From contig NC_021915.1 in assembly GCF_000442645.1 (NCBI RefSeq), positions 434,001-498,000 on the forward strand: 64,000 nucleotides of DNA, read 5' to 3'. This DNA comes from Corynebacterium maris DSM 45190 (lineage in GTDB: Bacteria > Actinomycetota > Actinomycetes > Mycobacteriales > Mycobacteriaceae). The position numbers and the translations under genes were made by a program. This document shows, in pieces, positions 23,202 through 31,888 of the stretch (position 1 is the first letter of the stretch; every line of letters starts with the position of its first letter). The notes under the pieces are model-generated. The model made no database searches. It had not been told where the DNA came from and saw only the letters and a program-made list of their open reading frames with translations.

Positions 23202-24188
23202 TTGTCGAACTTCCCCTCCCGTCGCCCCCGCCGACTGCGCACCACCCCGGCCATGCGCGAGCTCGTCTCCGAAACCCGGCTGCACCCGGCGGACCTGATC
23301 CTGCCGATGTTCTACGCCGACGGCATCGACGAACCCCGCGAAATCAGCTCCATGCCCGGGGTGTACCAGCACACCCTCGACTCGCTGAAGGCCGCCGTCC
23401 GCGAAGCCGCCGACGCCGGAATCCGCTGCGTCGACCTCTTCGGCGTGCCCCGCGACGAGGGCAAGGACGCCGACGGCTCCGAAGCCTGGAACCCCGACGG
23501 CGTGCTCAACCGCGCCCTGCGCGAACTGCGCGCCGAATTCGGCGACGAGATCCTGCTGATGGCGGACACCTGCCTCGACGAATTCACCGACCACGGCCAC
23601 TGCGGCGTCCTCGACGACGCCGGCAACATCGACAACGACGCCACCTTGGAGCTCTACGCCAAACAAGCCGTCGCCCAGGCCGAGGCCGGAGCCCACATCG
23701 TCAGCCCCTCCGGCATGATGGACGGCCAAGTCGGCGTCATCCGCGCCGCCCTCGACGCCGCCGGCTTCGCCGACGTCGCCATCATGGCCTACTCCGCCAA
23801 GTACGCCTCCGCCTACTTCGGCCCCTTCCGCGAAGCCGTCGGCTCCTCCCTGGAAGGCGACCGCCGCACCTACCAGCAAGACCCCGCCAACCTGCGCGAA
23901 TCGCTGCTGGAAACCCAACTCGACGTCGACGAAGGCGCCGACTTCGTCATGGTCAAACCCGCCCTGCCGTACCTCGACGTACTCAGCGCCCTGGCCGACA
24001 GCTCACCCGTGCCGGTGGCCGCCTACCAGGTCTCTGGCGAGTACGCGATGATCCAGGCAGCCGGCCGCAACGGCTGGGTCGACCTGGAAGCCGTCATGAT
24101 GGAATCGCTGACCTCCATCAAACGCGCCGGCGCCGACCAGATCTTCACCTACTTCGCCGTCGAAGCAGCGAAGGTGCTGAACCGTTGA
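23202..24188 (+). CDS. hemB: Delta-aminolevulinic acid dehydratase (porphobilinogen synthase)
   Basis: A 328-residue enzyme condensing two 5-aminolevulinates to porphobilinogen. RRPRRLRTTPAMRELV at the N-terminus, LMADTCLDEFTDHGHCG (metal-site Cys-x-x-x-x-x-x-H-x-x-C region), YSAKYASAYFGPFREA (catalytic Lys) and MVKPALPYLDV (second Lys) are all present. TTG 23202 is preferred over GTG 23160: AAGGA lies 9 nt upstream, and family members start just before the RRPRRLR motif. A TAAGAT -10 hexamer at 23152-23157 would start transcription just past the hemD stop. Confidence 0.94.
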   Translation: MSNFPSRRPRRLRTTPAMRELVSETRLHPADLILPMFYADGIDEPREISSMPGVYQHTLDSLKAAVREAADAGIRCVDLFGVPRDEGKDADGSEAWNPDGVLNRALRELRAEFGDEILLMADTCLDEFTDHGHCGVLDDAGNIDNDATLELYAKQAVAQAEAGAHIVSPSGMMDGQVGVIRAALDAAGFADVAIMAYSAKYASAYFGPFREAVGSSLEGDRRTYQQDPANLRESLLETQLDVDEGADFVMVKPALPYLDVLSALADSSPVPVAAYQVSGEYAMIQAAGRNGWVDLEAVMMESLTSIKRAGADQIFTYFAVEAAKVLNR

Positions 24189-24757
24189 GCGCACCGATGA
24201 AAGGACCCGGCCGGCGGCCCAACCTGCCGGTCACGGTCGTCGACAAGCCCGAAGACGACGGTGACGGCGGGCGACCCGAATCCGCCCGCCTCATGCTGAC
24301 CATGTTCGCGGTCGCCGCCGGACTCGAAGTGATCGCCCTGATCCTCAACGTGGTCACCACCGTCGTCGACCCCGCCCCCCTGATGAGCGCCGCCCGCGAA
24401 GCCGCCGACGACACCGGCCCCCTAGTCGAAGCCACCGCCTGGGGATCCGTCGCCATCGTCACGCTGTTCTACCTCGTCGTCGTCGCGATCCTCACGGCCG
24501 CCATCGTCGCCATCCACAAAAACGGCAAATGGGCCGCCGGCGCACTACGGCTGTGGACCATCTTCGCCATCTACTTCGCCTTCCGCGGACTCACCGTCTT
24601 CCTCATCACCCCCGCCGGCGGCAACGCCCCCGACGCACTCTTCCTCGCCGACGGCGCCGTCCAAATCCTCGTCGGCGTGGCCGCCGTCCTCGGCGCCGTC
24701 TTCGGCTCCCGCCCCGACACCCGCGCCTGGCTCACCACCCCCGACGACAGGACCTGA
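24185..24757 (+). CDS. Uncharacterised four-helix membrane protein downstream of hemB
   Basis: A 190-residue protein with a 35-residue polar N-terminus and four hydrophobic helices (LTMFAVAAGLEVIALILNVV, VAIVTLFYLVVVAILTAAIV, LWTIFAIYFAFRGLTVFLI, AVQILVGVAAVLGAVFG). TTG 24185 overlaps the hemB stop (TTGA), and GAAGGTG lies 7 nt upstream; ATG 24197 is an alternative. M. tuberculosis has a membrane protein (Rv0513) at the same position, but I cannot assign a function. Translational coupling with hemB suggests a membrane-linked role alongside heme synthesis. Confidence 0.7.
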   Translation: MSAPMKGPGRRPNLPVTVVDKPEDDGDGGRPESARLMLTMFAVAAGLEVIALILNVVTTVVDPAPLMSAAREAADDTGPLVEATAWGSVAIVTLFYLVVVAILTAAIVAIHKNGKWAAGALRLWTIFAIYFAFRGLTVFLITPAGGNAPDALFLADGAVQILVGVAAVLGAVFGSRPDTRAWLTTPDDRT

Positions 24758-24766
24758 CCCACCCCC

Positions 24767-25261
24767 ATGTCGAGCATGTACGGCGGCGGCTACCGCCGCG
24801 ACCCCAACGACCTCAACCGCCGCCACGACGTCACCCTCCCCGCCGACGGCGACTGGCCCACCTCCCTAAAAATCGGCCACCGACTCAGCCTCGCCGCCGC
24901 CGTCCTCCTGCTGCTGACCGGCTTCATCATGCTCAGCGGCTACCAAGGCGACCCCAACGCCGACCTCGACTACATCGACGCACTGATGAGCAACCAACGC
25001 TTCACCGGCGCCGTCAACATCATCGCCGGGATCCTCATCGCCCTGCTCGCCGCCCAACTCCGCGGCGGCGGCAAAATCTCCCGCCGCTGGCTCGCCGGCG
25101 TCATCGCCCTGACCATCTTCGTCAACGTCGCCGCCTTCGCCATCCAAACCGCCGGCCTGGCCTCCATCGCCGCCGTCGTGCTGCTCGCCGTCGCCGCACT
25201 CTTCCTCTTCCGGCCCGCCGCCAACCTCTATATCCGCACCACGTGGGCCGAAAAACAGTAG
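24767..25261 (+). CDS. Uncharacterised four-helix membrane protein
   Basis: A 164-residue protein with a 40-residue polar N-terminus (MSSMYGGGYRRDPNDLNRRH) and four predicted membrane helices (LSLAAAVLLLLTGFIMLSG, FTGAVNIIAGILIALLAAQL, WLAGVIALTIFVNVAAFAI, IAAVVLLAVAALFLFRPA). It lies 9 nt after the preceding membrane protein gene, and the two share a layout. Neither has a recognisable catalytic motif. It is followed by the hemE promoter. Confidence 0.68.
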   Translation: MSSMYGGGYRRDPNDLNRRHDVTLPADGDWPTSLKIGHRLSLAAAVLLLLTGFIMLSGYQGDPNADLDYIDALMSNQRFTGAVNIIAGILIALLAAQLRGGGKISRRWLAGVIALTIFVNVAAFAIQTAGLASIAAVVLLAVAALFLFRPAANLYIRTTWAEKQ

Positions 25262-25301
25262 CCGCACCACCCAGAGTTGGCCATTCATCGAACTAATGGT
25301 G

Positions 25302-25307
25302 GATAAT
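25302..25307 (+). promoter_or_regulatory. hemE -10 element (leaderless arrangement)
   Basis: GATAAT followed by 8 nt and then ATG 25316; an AT-rich stretch surrounds it. Confidence 0.5.
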
Positions 25308-25315
25308 CGATTGGT

Positions 25316-26377
25316 ATGACACGTCGACAGTTACACCGTGCCCCCATCCTTGACGCCGCCGCCGGCCGCACCCCCACCCGAACCCCCGTCTGGTTCATGC
25401 GCCAAGCAGGCCGCTCCCTGCCCGAATACAAAAAGGCCCGCGAAGGCATCACCATGCTCGACTCCTGCTTCATGCCGGAGCTGCTGGCCGAAATCACCCT
25501 CCAGCCCGTCCGCCGCCACGACGTCGACGCCGCCATCCTCTTCTCCGACATCGTCGTGCCCCTCAAAGCCGCCGGCGTCGGCGTCGAAATCGTCCCCGGC
25601 CGCGGCCCCGTCATGGACCAGCCGGTGCGCACCCGCGCCGACATCGACAACCTGCCCATCCTCGACCACGAAGTCGACGAAGTCGCCGACGGCATCTCGA
25701 TCATCCTCGACGAACTGCGCGACGACCAAGCCCTCATCGGCTTCGTCGGCGCCCCCTTCACCCTTGCCAGCTACCTCGTCGAAGGCGGCCCGTCCAAGAA
25801 CCACGAACGCACCAAGGCCATGATGCACGGCTCCCCGGACGACTGGCACGCCCTCATGCGCCGCCTCGTGCCCACCATCACCACCTTCCTGCGCACCCAG
25901 GTCAACGCCGGCATCGACATGATGCAGCTCTTCGACTCCTGGGCCGGCTTCCTCACCGAAGCCGACTACCGCGAATTCGTCCTGCCCTACTCCGTCGAAA
26001 TCCTGGAGACCGTCGCCAACGACGACCTCCCCCGCATCCACTTCGGCGTCGGCACCGGCGAACTCCTCGGCGCCATGAGCGAGGCCGGCTCCGAGATCGT
26101 CGGCGTCGACTGGCGCGTGCCGCTAGACAAGGCCGCCTCCCGCATCGCCGCCGCCACCGGCCCCAAGGCCATCCAAGGCAACCTCGACCCCGCCATGCTG
26201 TTCGCCGGCGGTGACGTCGTGCGCCAGCAGGTCGCCCGCATCAAGGCCGAAGCCGCCCGCGCCATCGACGCCGGCGACGCCACCGGCCACATCTTCAACC
26301 TCGGCCACGGCGTCCTGCCCACCACCCAGGCCGAAGCCATCACCGAAGCCGTCGCCATCATCCACGAGGAGAACTAA
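25316..26377 (+). CDS. hemE: Uroporphyrinogen decarboxylase
   Basis: A 353-residue enzyme converting uroporphyrinogen III to coproporphyrinogen III. PVWFMRQAGRSLPEYK is the signature near residue 25; DAAILFSDIVVP (catalytic Asp), FVGAPFTLASYLVEGG, FDSWAGFL and NLGHGVLP are present. ATG 25316 lies 8 nt past GATAAT, so the mRNA may be leaderless. hemY follows after 6 nt. Confidence 0.96.
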   Translation: MTRRQLHRAPILDAAAGRTPTRTPVWFMRQAGRSLPEYKKAREGITMLDSCFMPELLAEITLQPVRRHDVDAAILFSDIVVPLKAAGVGVEIVPGRGPVMDQPVRTRADIDNLPILDHEVDEVADGISIILDELRDDQALIGFVGAPFTLASYLVEGGPSKNHERTKAMMHGSPDDWHALMRRLVPTITTFLRTQVNAGIDMMQLFDSWAGFLTEADYREFVLPYSVEILETVANDDLPRIHFGVGTGELLGAMSEAGSEIVGVDWRVPLDKAASRIAAATGPKAIQGNLDPAMLFAGGDVVRQQVARIKAEAARAIDAGDATGHIFNLGHGVLPTTQAEAITEAVAIIHEEN

Positions 26378-26383
26378 CCCCCT

Positions 26384-27781
26384 ATGCGTTACGCCGTCAT
26401 CGGCGCAGGCCTGGCCGGCCTGACCGCCGCCACCGAAATCCGCCGCGCCGACGCCGACGCGACCATCCACGTCTTCGAAGCCACCGACCGCATCGGCGGC
26501 AAACTCTTCACCGTCCCCTTCGCCTCCGGGCCGACGGACCTCGGCGCGGAAGCCTTCCTCGCGCGCCGGCAAGACGCCGTCGACTACTTCACCGAACTGG
26601 GCCTGGGCGAGTCCATCGTCCACCCCTCGGGGCTGCGCTCGCTGGTCTACACGGAAGGACAGGCCAAGAACCTGCCCGCCGGGGGAGTGATGGGCATCCC
26701 GTCCTCCTCCGCCCCCGTGGTGCACCTGGTCAGCGAAGACACCGCCCGCCGCATCGACGCCGAAGGCGACGCCGAGGCCATCGACTGGGCGATCGGCGGG
26801 GACGTCAACATCGGCGCGCTGGTGCGCGAACGCTACGGCGACGAAGTCGTCGACCGCGTCATCTCCGCCCTGCTGGGCGGGGTGTACTCGTGCACCGCCG
26901 ACGACCTCGGCATGCGCGCCACCGTCCCCCAGCTCGCCGAGGCCTTCGACGCCCTGGCCGAGGCAGGGGAGAAGACCACCCTCTCCGCCGCGGTGCGCCG
27001 CATCGAAGACGCCCGCCCCGCCCCGGGGGCGGGAGAAAAACCCGCCCCCGTGTTCGGCACCTTCCGTGGCGGTTACGCCGAAGCCTACGAAGCCCTGGCG
27101 GAGGCCTCCGGCGCGGAGATCTACCTCGACGCCTTCATCGCGGGCGTCGAGCGCTCGGGTGACACCTATACAGTCGTCGGCGGCGGGGAGCCGGCCTCCG
27201 AGCCCTACGACAAGGTGGTGCTGGCCACCCCGGCGCCCACGACGGCGCTGCTGCTGAAGAAAATCGCGCCCGAGGCCTCCGAGCGGTTGAAGTCCGTGCA
27301 GTTGGCCAACTCCGTGGTCGTGGGCCTGAAGTTCGACTCCGGGGCGGGGCTGCCGGACAACTCGGGTGTGCTCATCGCCGCGGACCAGCCGGGGGTGCGG
27401 GCAAAGGCCTTCACGTTCTCGTCGAAGAAGTGGCCGCACCTGGGGGAGCGGGGCGGCGCCCTGGTGCGTGCCTCCTTCGGCCGGTTCGGCGACGACGTCG
27501 CGGTCCGCGCCGACGAGGACGATCTGGTCGACTGGGCGTTGGATGATCTGCAGGAGATCACCGGTTTCGACGGCCGGGAGGCCGGGTTGGCTGAGATCTA
27601 CACCCAGCGGTGGTTCGGCGGGCTGCCGCGCTACGACGAGACGCACTTGGACACCGTCGCGGCCGTGCGCGGCCACCTCGACGGTGTGGCGGGTCTGGAA
27701 GTCACCGGCGCTTGGGCCGGCGGGGTGGGGGTGCCCGCGGTGATCGCGGACGCCCGCGCCGCGGTCGGGCGCCTGGTTTAG
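26384..27781 (+). CDS. hemY: Protoporphyrinogen/coproporphyrinogen oxidase
   Basis: A 465-residue flavoprotein. The N-terminal FAD fold is RYAVIGAGLAGLTAATEIRR, followed by FEATDRIGGKLFT, and the C-terminus has GAWAGGVGVPAVIADARAA. In Actinobacteria the HemY-type enzyme mainly oxidises coproporphyrinogen III to coproporphyrin III (coproporphyrin-dependent route, with HemH and HemQ); those two genes are not in this window. It is probably membrane-associated through a hydrophobic active-site cleft. It follows hemE by 6 nt, and its stop overlaps the convergent DUF222/HNH gene by 4 bp. Confidence 0.92.
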   Translation: MRYAVIGAGLAGLTAATEIRRADADATIHVFEATDRIGGKLFTVPFASGPTDLGAEAFLARRQDAVDYFTELGLGESIVHPSGLRSLVYTEGQAKNLPAGGVMGIPSSSAPVVHLVSEDTARRIDAEGDAEAIDWAIGGDVNIGALVRERYGDEVVDRVISALLGGVYSCTADDLGMRATVPQLAEAFDALAEAGEKTTLSAAVRRIEDARPAPGAGEKPAPVFGTFRGGYAEAYEALAEASGAEIYLDAFIAGVERSGDTYTVVGGGEPASEPYDKVVLATPAPTTALLLKKIAPEASERLKSVQLANSVVVGLKFDSGAGLPDNSGVLIAADQPGVRAKAFTFSSKKWPHLGERGGALVRASFGRFGDDVAVRADEDDLVDWALDDLQEITGFDGREAGLAEIYTQRWFGGLPRYDETHLDTVAAVRGHLDGVAGLEVTGAWAGGVGVPAVIADARAAVGRLV

Positions 27782-28917
27782 GCGTCGTCAAGTAACCCGC
27801 GGGCGGACATCCCGCGGATCGGGTGGGTGTTGACCTGCGGGGGTCCGCCGTCGGGCGGGTGGTGGACGAGGCGTCCGCCCTCCCGCGCGAGCCGGCCGTG
27901 TCGCGGCGGGGCGTTGGGGTCGTCGTCGTTGCGGCCGTTGTGGACGGGGCACGCCATCGACAGGTTGTCGAGGTTGGTGTCGCCGCCGTGGTTCCAGGCC
28001 CGTACGTGGTGCACCTGGGATTCGTCGGCGCCGGTGGTGCAGCCGGGCCAGGGGCACAGGATGGTTTCGGCGCTCAGCAGCAGGCGTTGTTTCAAGGTGG
28101 CCTGCCGTTGGGAGCGGTACAGGTTGACGGGCCCGGCGACGGGGTCGTACAGGCCGACGAGGTGGTGGTCGGCCAGGGAGTGGGCGATGAGTTCGGCGCC
28201 GGTGATCGTGGTGCCGTCAGTGAGCGCGAAGACGCAGTCGCCGCCGTCGCCGCGCAGCAGCCTCGCCCAGTCGGGCAGCCCCACCACGACGAGCGGGGTC
28301 AGCGCCTCACGCCCGGCGGCCTTGCCGCGCCCGTGGATGTGGGCGGTGAACGCGTCGGCCATGGCCTGTTCGTAGCTCAGCCGCGCATTGTCGCGGCGCA
28401 GGCCCCGGGCGGTGGTGCGCAGCGCGGCCAGCGCCTGGGCCATGAGACGCTCCGGCAGGGTGACGGTGATGGTGCGCAGCCCCTGGGCGTCGGTGTTCTT
28501 GCCGCCGCGCAGGGCCCGGCGCCCGTAGGCCTTACGGTCAGAATCCTTGGCCGTGCGGTTCAGCTCCCGAACCCGCGCGGCGGCCGCCCGGTCGATGTCG
28601 TCGACGGTGCCGCGCAGCCGGCAGAGCTCGGCGCGCAGGGCCCACTCGTCGCCGTCGAGAAGTTTGCGGGTGTGTTTGTCGATGATCAGCAGCGCGTCGA
28701 CGGACAGTTCGCCGTCGCGGGCGGCGGCCACGGCGGCGGCCTGGGCGCGGCGCCTGCGGGTGGGGCCGAAGAAGACGTCGGCTAGCCGGAGCCAGGAACC
28801 GGCGGTGGCGCCGCGCAGCCCGTAGGCGGCGAGTTCGTTTCTGGACATGCCGCGGACGGCCTCGAGCAGGCCGATGCCCTGGGTCTGCAGGGCTGCGAGG
28901 GCGTCCAGAACGGTCAT
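27778..28917 (-). CDS. DUF222/HNH endonuclease-like protein (13E12-type), copy A
   Basis: A 379-residue protein. A helical DUF222 domain fills residues 10-260, then an HNH motif: CPWPGCTTGADESQVHHVRAWNHGG with LDNLSMACPVHNGRN, giving the HH, N and H residues. A Gly/Pro-rich tail follows. ATG 28917. This family is abundant in corynebacteria and mycobacteria (REP13E12 proteins); nuclease activity is presumed but function is not established. It interrupts the heme cluster between hemY and hemL on the opposite strand. A TTATCCACA-type box lies 55 bp upstream. A second, diverged member is at 45872. Confidence 0.85.
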   Translation of the reverse strand: MTVLDALAALQTQGIGLLEAVRGMSRNELAAYGLRGATAGSWLRLADVFFGPTRRRRAQAAAVAAARDGELSVDALLIIDKHTRKLLDGDEWALRAELCRLRGTVDDIDRAAAARVRELNRTAKDSDRKAYGRRALRGGKNTDAQGLRTITVTLPERLMAQALAALRTTARGLRRDNARLSYEQAMADAFTAHIHGRGKAAGREALTPLVVVGLPDWARLLRGDGGDCVFALTDGTTITGAELIAHSLADHHLVGLYDPVAGPVNLYRSQRQATLKQRLLLSAETILCPWPGCTTGADESQVHHVRAWNHGGDTNLDNLSMACPVHNGRNDDDPNAPPRHGRLAREGGRLVHHPPDGGPPQVNTHPIRGMSARGLLDDA

Positions 28918-28971
28918 GGCCCCGACGGTAGGTGCCGACGCGGCTAGCGCCGGGCCCGGCGGCGCGCGCCC

Positions 28972-28980
28972 TGTGGATAA
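28972..28980 (-). promoter_or_regulatory. DnaA-box-like nonamer
   Basis: TTATCCACA on the minus strand matches the DnaA consensus exactly. It is single and lies upstream of the DUF222/HNH gene, so it could titrate DnaA or regulate that gene; it is not an origin. Confidence 0.35.
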
Positions 28981-29286
28981 CTGCCGGTGATGCACACCCA
29001 TCGCCGAGAAGTCATGGTCGCCGCGGCCGGCGCCCTGCCCGTGCTGTAAGGAACCCAGCTCGGCGCAGGCGGTGTAGTCCAACAGCGGCAGGACTCGGGC
29101 ACGTCCACCCCTTCCGGCTCCCCGAGATGCAGCGCCTCGGGCAGGCCTTGCACGCAGACCGCCAGTGCCGGGCGGCGGCCGGGGGTGCGGTTCTAGACGG
29201 TGAGGGCGAGTCCGGCGCCCAGGAAAGTGATGTTCACGCGCGTGCGTGCGTCGGCGGGCGCACCCACTTTTCAAGGACGTGAAAAC

Positions 29287-29298
29287 AACCATATGGTT
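29287..29298. promoter_or_regulatory. Palindrome in the hemL promoter region
   Basis: AACCATATGGTT, a perfect 12-bp dyad 19 bp before the hemL -10 hexamer. Candidate operator. Confidence 0.35.
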
Positions 29299-29316
29299 TA
29301 CCCCGTCGCTAACCCC

Positions 29317-29322
29317 TACAAT
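29317..29322 (+). promoter_or_regulatory. hemL -10 element (leaderless arrangement)
   Basis: TACAAT, 7 nt before ATG 29330. Confidence 0.55.
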
Positions 29323-29329
29323 AGCCTGC

Positions 29330-30652
29330 ATGACTGACCAGCAGCTGACTTCCGCGAACACCTCCCGCTCCGCCGCATTGTTTGAGGCGGCCCGTGCCGC
29401 CACCCCGGGCGGGGTGAATTCGCCGGTCCGCGCGTTCGGTTCGGTGGGCGGCCAGGCCCGCTTCATCGCCTCCGCGCAGGGTTCGCGCCTGACCGACGTC
29501 GACGGCAACGTCTACGTCGACCTGGTCAACTCCTGGGGCCCGATGCTCATGGGCCACGCCCACCCGGCCATCACCGAGGCCGTCAACGCCGCGGTGAAAA
29601 ACGGCCTGTCCTTCGGCGCCCCCACCGAGGGTGAGATCAAGCTCGCCGAGGCGATCGTCGAGCGCACCTCCGTCGACCAGGTCCGCCTGGTGAACTCGGG
29701 CACCGAGGCCACGATGAGCGCGGTGCGTCTGGCGCGCGGGTTCACGGGCCGCGCCAAGATCATCAAGTTCGAGGGCTGCTACCACGGCCACGTCGATGCG
29801 CTGTTGGCTTCCGCCGGCTCCGGCGTGGCCACGTTCGCGCTGCCGGACTCCCCGGGCGTGACCGGCGCGCAGGCCGCCGACACCATCGTCGTGCCCTACA
29901 ACGACTTGGACGCCGTCCAGGCGGCCTTCGCCGAGCACCCGGGCGAGATCGCCGCGGTGATCACGGAGGCGGCCGCCGGCAACATGGGCACCGTCGCCCC
30001 GCGCGAGGGCTTCAACGCGGCGCTGAAGAAGCTGGCGCACGACAACGGCGCCCTGCTGATCATGGACGAGGTGATGACCGGCTTCCGCACCTCCTACCGG
30101 GGCTGGTACGGCGTCGACGAGGTCGCCGGCGACCTGACGACCTTCGGCAAGGTCGTCTCCGGCGGGCTGCCCGCCGCGGCCTTCGGCGGCCGCCGCGACG
30201 TCATGGACCGCCTCGCCCCGAACGGCCCCGTCTACCAGGCCGGCACCCTGTCCGGTAACCCCGTCGCCATGGCCGCGGGCCTGGCGTCGTTGACCGCCGC
30301 CGACGAGGACGTCTACCCGGTGCTGGCCGCCAACGCCGATCGCCTGGCCGACCTGCTCACCGAGGCCCTGGACCGCGAGGGCGTGGCCCACCACATCCAG
30401 CGCGCCTCCTCGATGCTGTCCGTGCGCTTCGCCGAAGGCGAGGGCCGTGACTTCGCCGACATGAAGGCCGCCGACACGTTCCGCTTCGCCCCCTTCTTCC
30501 ACGCCCTGCTGGATCACGGCGTCTACGCCCCGGCCAGTGCCTTCGAGACGTGGTTTGTGTCCACCGCCCTGACCGACGAAGATTTCGAGGTAATCGAGGC
30601 GGCCCTGCGCCCTGCCGCGCAGGCGGCCGCCGCAGCCACAGCCGACAACTAA
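29330..30652 (+). CDS. hemL: Glutamate-1-semialdehyde 2,1-aminomutase
   Basis: A 440-residue PLP enzyme (class III aminotransferase fold) making 5-aminolevulinate from glutamate-1-semialdehyde. PGGVNSPVRAFGSVGG at the N-terminus, FEGCYHGHVDALL, MDEVMTGFRTSYRGW, and the PLP lysine in TFGKVVSGGLPAAAFGG are diagnostic. ATG 29330 is chosen because TACAAT lies 7 nt upstream; the longer reading from 29246 is not family-like. It completes the C5 pathway begun by hemA and leads into the cytochrome c maturation operon. Confidence 0.95.
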   Translation: MTDQQLTSANTSRSAALFEAARAATPGGVNSPVRAFGSVGGQARFIASAQGSRLTDVDGNVYVDLVNSWGPMLMGHAHPAITEAVNAAVKNGLSFGAPTEGEIKLAEAIVERTSVDQVRLVNSGTEATMSAVRLARGFTGRAKIIKFEGCYHGHVDALLASAGSGVATFALPDSPGVTGAQAADTIVVPYNDLDAVQAAFAEHPGEIAAVITEAAAGNMGTVAPREGFNAALKKLAHDNGALLIMDEVMTGFRTSYRGWYGVDEVAGDLTTFGKVVSGGLPAAAFGGRRDVMDRLAPNGPVYQAGTLSGNPVAMAAGLASLTAADEDVYPVLAANADRLADLLTEALDREGVAHHIQRASSMLSVRFAEGEGRDFADMKAADTFRFAPFFHALLDHGVYAPASAFETWFVSTALTDEDFEVIEAALRPAAQAAAAATADN

Positions 30653-30677
30653 ACCAGCAGGAAGGCACGCTGCATCC

Positions 30678-31286
30678 ATGAGCACGACCATCGTTCACCT
30701 CGTCCGACACGGCGAGGTGCACAACCCCACCCAGGTTCTGTACGGGCGTCTGCCGAGCTTCCACCTCTCCTCCCGGGGAGCGAGCCAGGCGGCCGCCACC
30801 GCGGCCTCCTTCGCCGGCCACGACGTCGCCTACTTGGCGGCCAGCCCGCTGACCCGCGCACAGGAGACCTCCCGGCCCTTCGCCGACGTCACCGGCCTGC
30901 AGGTGGAGACGGACGAGGACCTCGTCGAGTCCTGGAACACCTACGAAGGCCTGCGCACCAAGGGGTGGCGCTCCCAGCTGCTCAACCCCAGGCACTGGCC
31001 GCACATGGCGCGCCCGTCGGAACCCAGCTGGGGCGAGCCCTACGGAGAGATCCTGGCCCGCATGATGGACGCCGTCGAGCGCGCCCGCCTCGCCGCAGAA
31101 GGCCACGAGGCGATCCTGGTCAGCCACCAGCTGCCGATCGTCACGGTGCAGCGCTCCGTGCGCGGCCTGCCGCTGCCGCACAGCCCGTGGCGCCGCGAAT
31201 GCGACCTCGCCAGCGTCTCCTCCCTGATCTTCCAGGGCGAAGAAATCACCGACATCTACTATTCGACACCTGCTAGGGAGATTTAA
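30678..31286 (+). CDS. Histidine phosphatase (phosphoglycerate mutase-like) family protein
   Basis: A 202-residue protein with VHLVRHGEVHNPTQVLYG (RHG catalytic motif), SPLTRAQETSRPF and ILVSHQLPIVTVQRSV (second catalytic His). This branch-2 histidine phosphatase is conserved between hemL and the thioredoxin-like gene in mycobacteria (Rv0525-type). The substrate is unknown. It is separated by 25 nt from hemL and 2 nt from the TlpA-like gene, so it is probably in the cytochrome c maturation operon. Confidence 0.85.
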   Translation: MSTTIVHLVRHGEVHNPTQVLYGRLPSFHLSSRGASQAAATAASFAGHDVAYLAASPLTRAQETSRPFADVTGLQVETDEDLVESWNTYEGLRTKGWRSQLLNPRHWPHMARPSEPSWGEPYGEILARMMDAVERARLAAEGHEAILVSHQLPIVTVQRSVRGLPLPHSPWRRECDLASVSSLIFQGEEITDIYYSTPAREI

Positions 31287-31288
31287 GA

Positions 31289-31888
31289 ATGCATCGACGG
31301 AGTCTGCTCACCGCCGTCGTCGCCGCCTCCGCCGTCGCTCTGGTCGCCTGCGGCCAATCGGGCGACAATGCGCAAAACGCCGTCGCCGTGGGCGGAACCT
31401 TCCAGTTCCATTCCCCGGGCGGCGACACCGTCATCACCTACGACGAGGAGGAGCGCGCCCCGTTGCAGGGCTTTTCCGGCACGTCGTTGATGGACCAGGA
31501 CGAGACGATCGACCTGGCCGACTTCGAGGACGAGGTCGTCGTCATCAACGCCTGGGGCCAGTGGTGCGCCCCGTGTCGCGCCGAGGTCGACGACCTGCAG
31601 GAGGCGCACGAGACCCTGGAGCCGCTCGGCGGTTCGGTGCTGGGCATCAACGTGCGCGACTACCAGCCGGAGATCGCGCAGGACTTCGTCCTGGACAACG
31701 GGGTGACCTACCCGTCGATCTATGACCCGCCGTTCCGCACGGCCATCGCCTTGGGCGGGGTGCCGACCTCGGTGATCCCGACGACGGTGGTGCTCGACCG
31801 TGAACACCGCCCGGCCGCGGTCTTCCTCCAGGAGGTCACCGCCGACGACATCCTCGAGGTGGCGCTGCCACTGACGGAGGAGACATGA
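31289..31888 (+). CDS. TlpA/ResA-like thioredoxin lipoprotein
   Basis: A 199-residue exported lipoprotein. The signal sequence MHRRSLLTAVVAASAVALVA ends in an LVAC lipobox with Cys21. The thioredoxin-fold domain carries WCAPCRAEVDDL and the cis-Pro segment GGVPTSVIPTTVVLD. In system II cytochrome c maturation this type of protein keeps apocytochrome heme-binding cysteines reduced outside the membrane, receiving electrons from CcdA. The next gene is ccdA, overlapping by 4 nt, which supports that role. Confidence 0.88.
   Translation: MHRRSLLTAVVAASAVALVACGQSGDNAQNAVAVGGTFQFHSPGGDTVITYDEEERAPLQGFSGTSLMDQDETIDLADFEDEVVVINAWGQWCAPCRAEVDDLQEAHETLEPLGGSVLGINVRDYQPEIAQDFVLDNGVTYPSIYDPPFRTAIALGGVPTSVIPTTVVLDREHRPAAVFLQEVTADDILEVALPLTEET

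Larger units (their letters stand above)
28918..29316. other. Non-coding gap between the DUF222/HNH gene and hemL
   Basis: No supported ORF. It contains a perfect DnaA-box-like nonamer (28972-28980) and the palindrome AACCATATGGTT (29287-29298), and ends in the hemL promoter. The middle (29040-29220) is unstructured GC-rich sequence with stop codons in all likely frames; I see nothing else in it. Confidence 0.4.

Noticed and set aside
28972..28980. DnaA box as evidence of a replication origin
   Set aside because: Single box, no AT-rich unwinding region, no dnaA/dnaN or parAB genes nearby.
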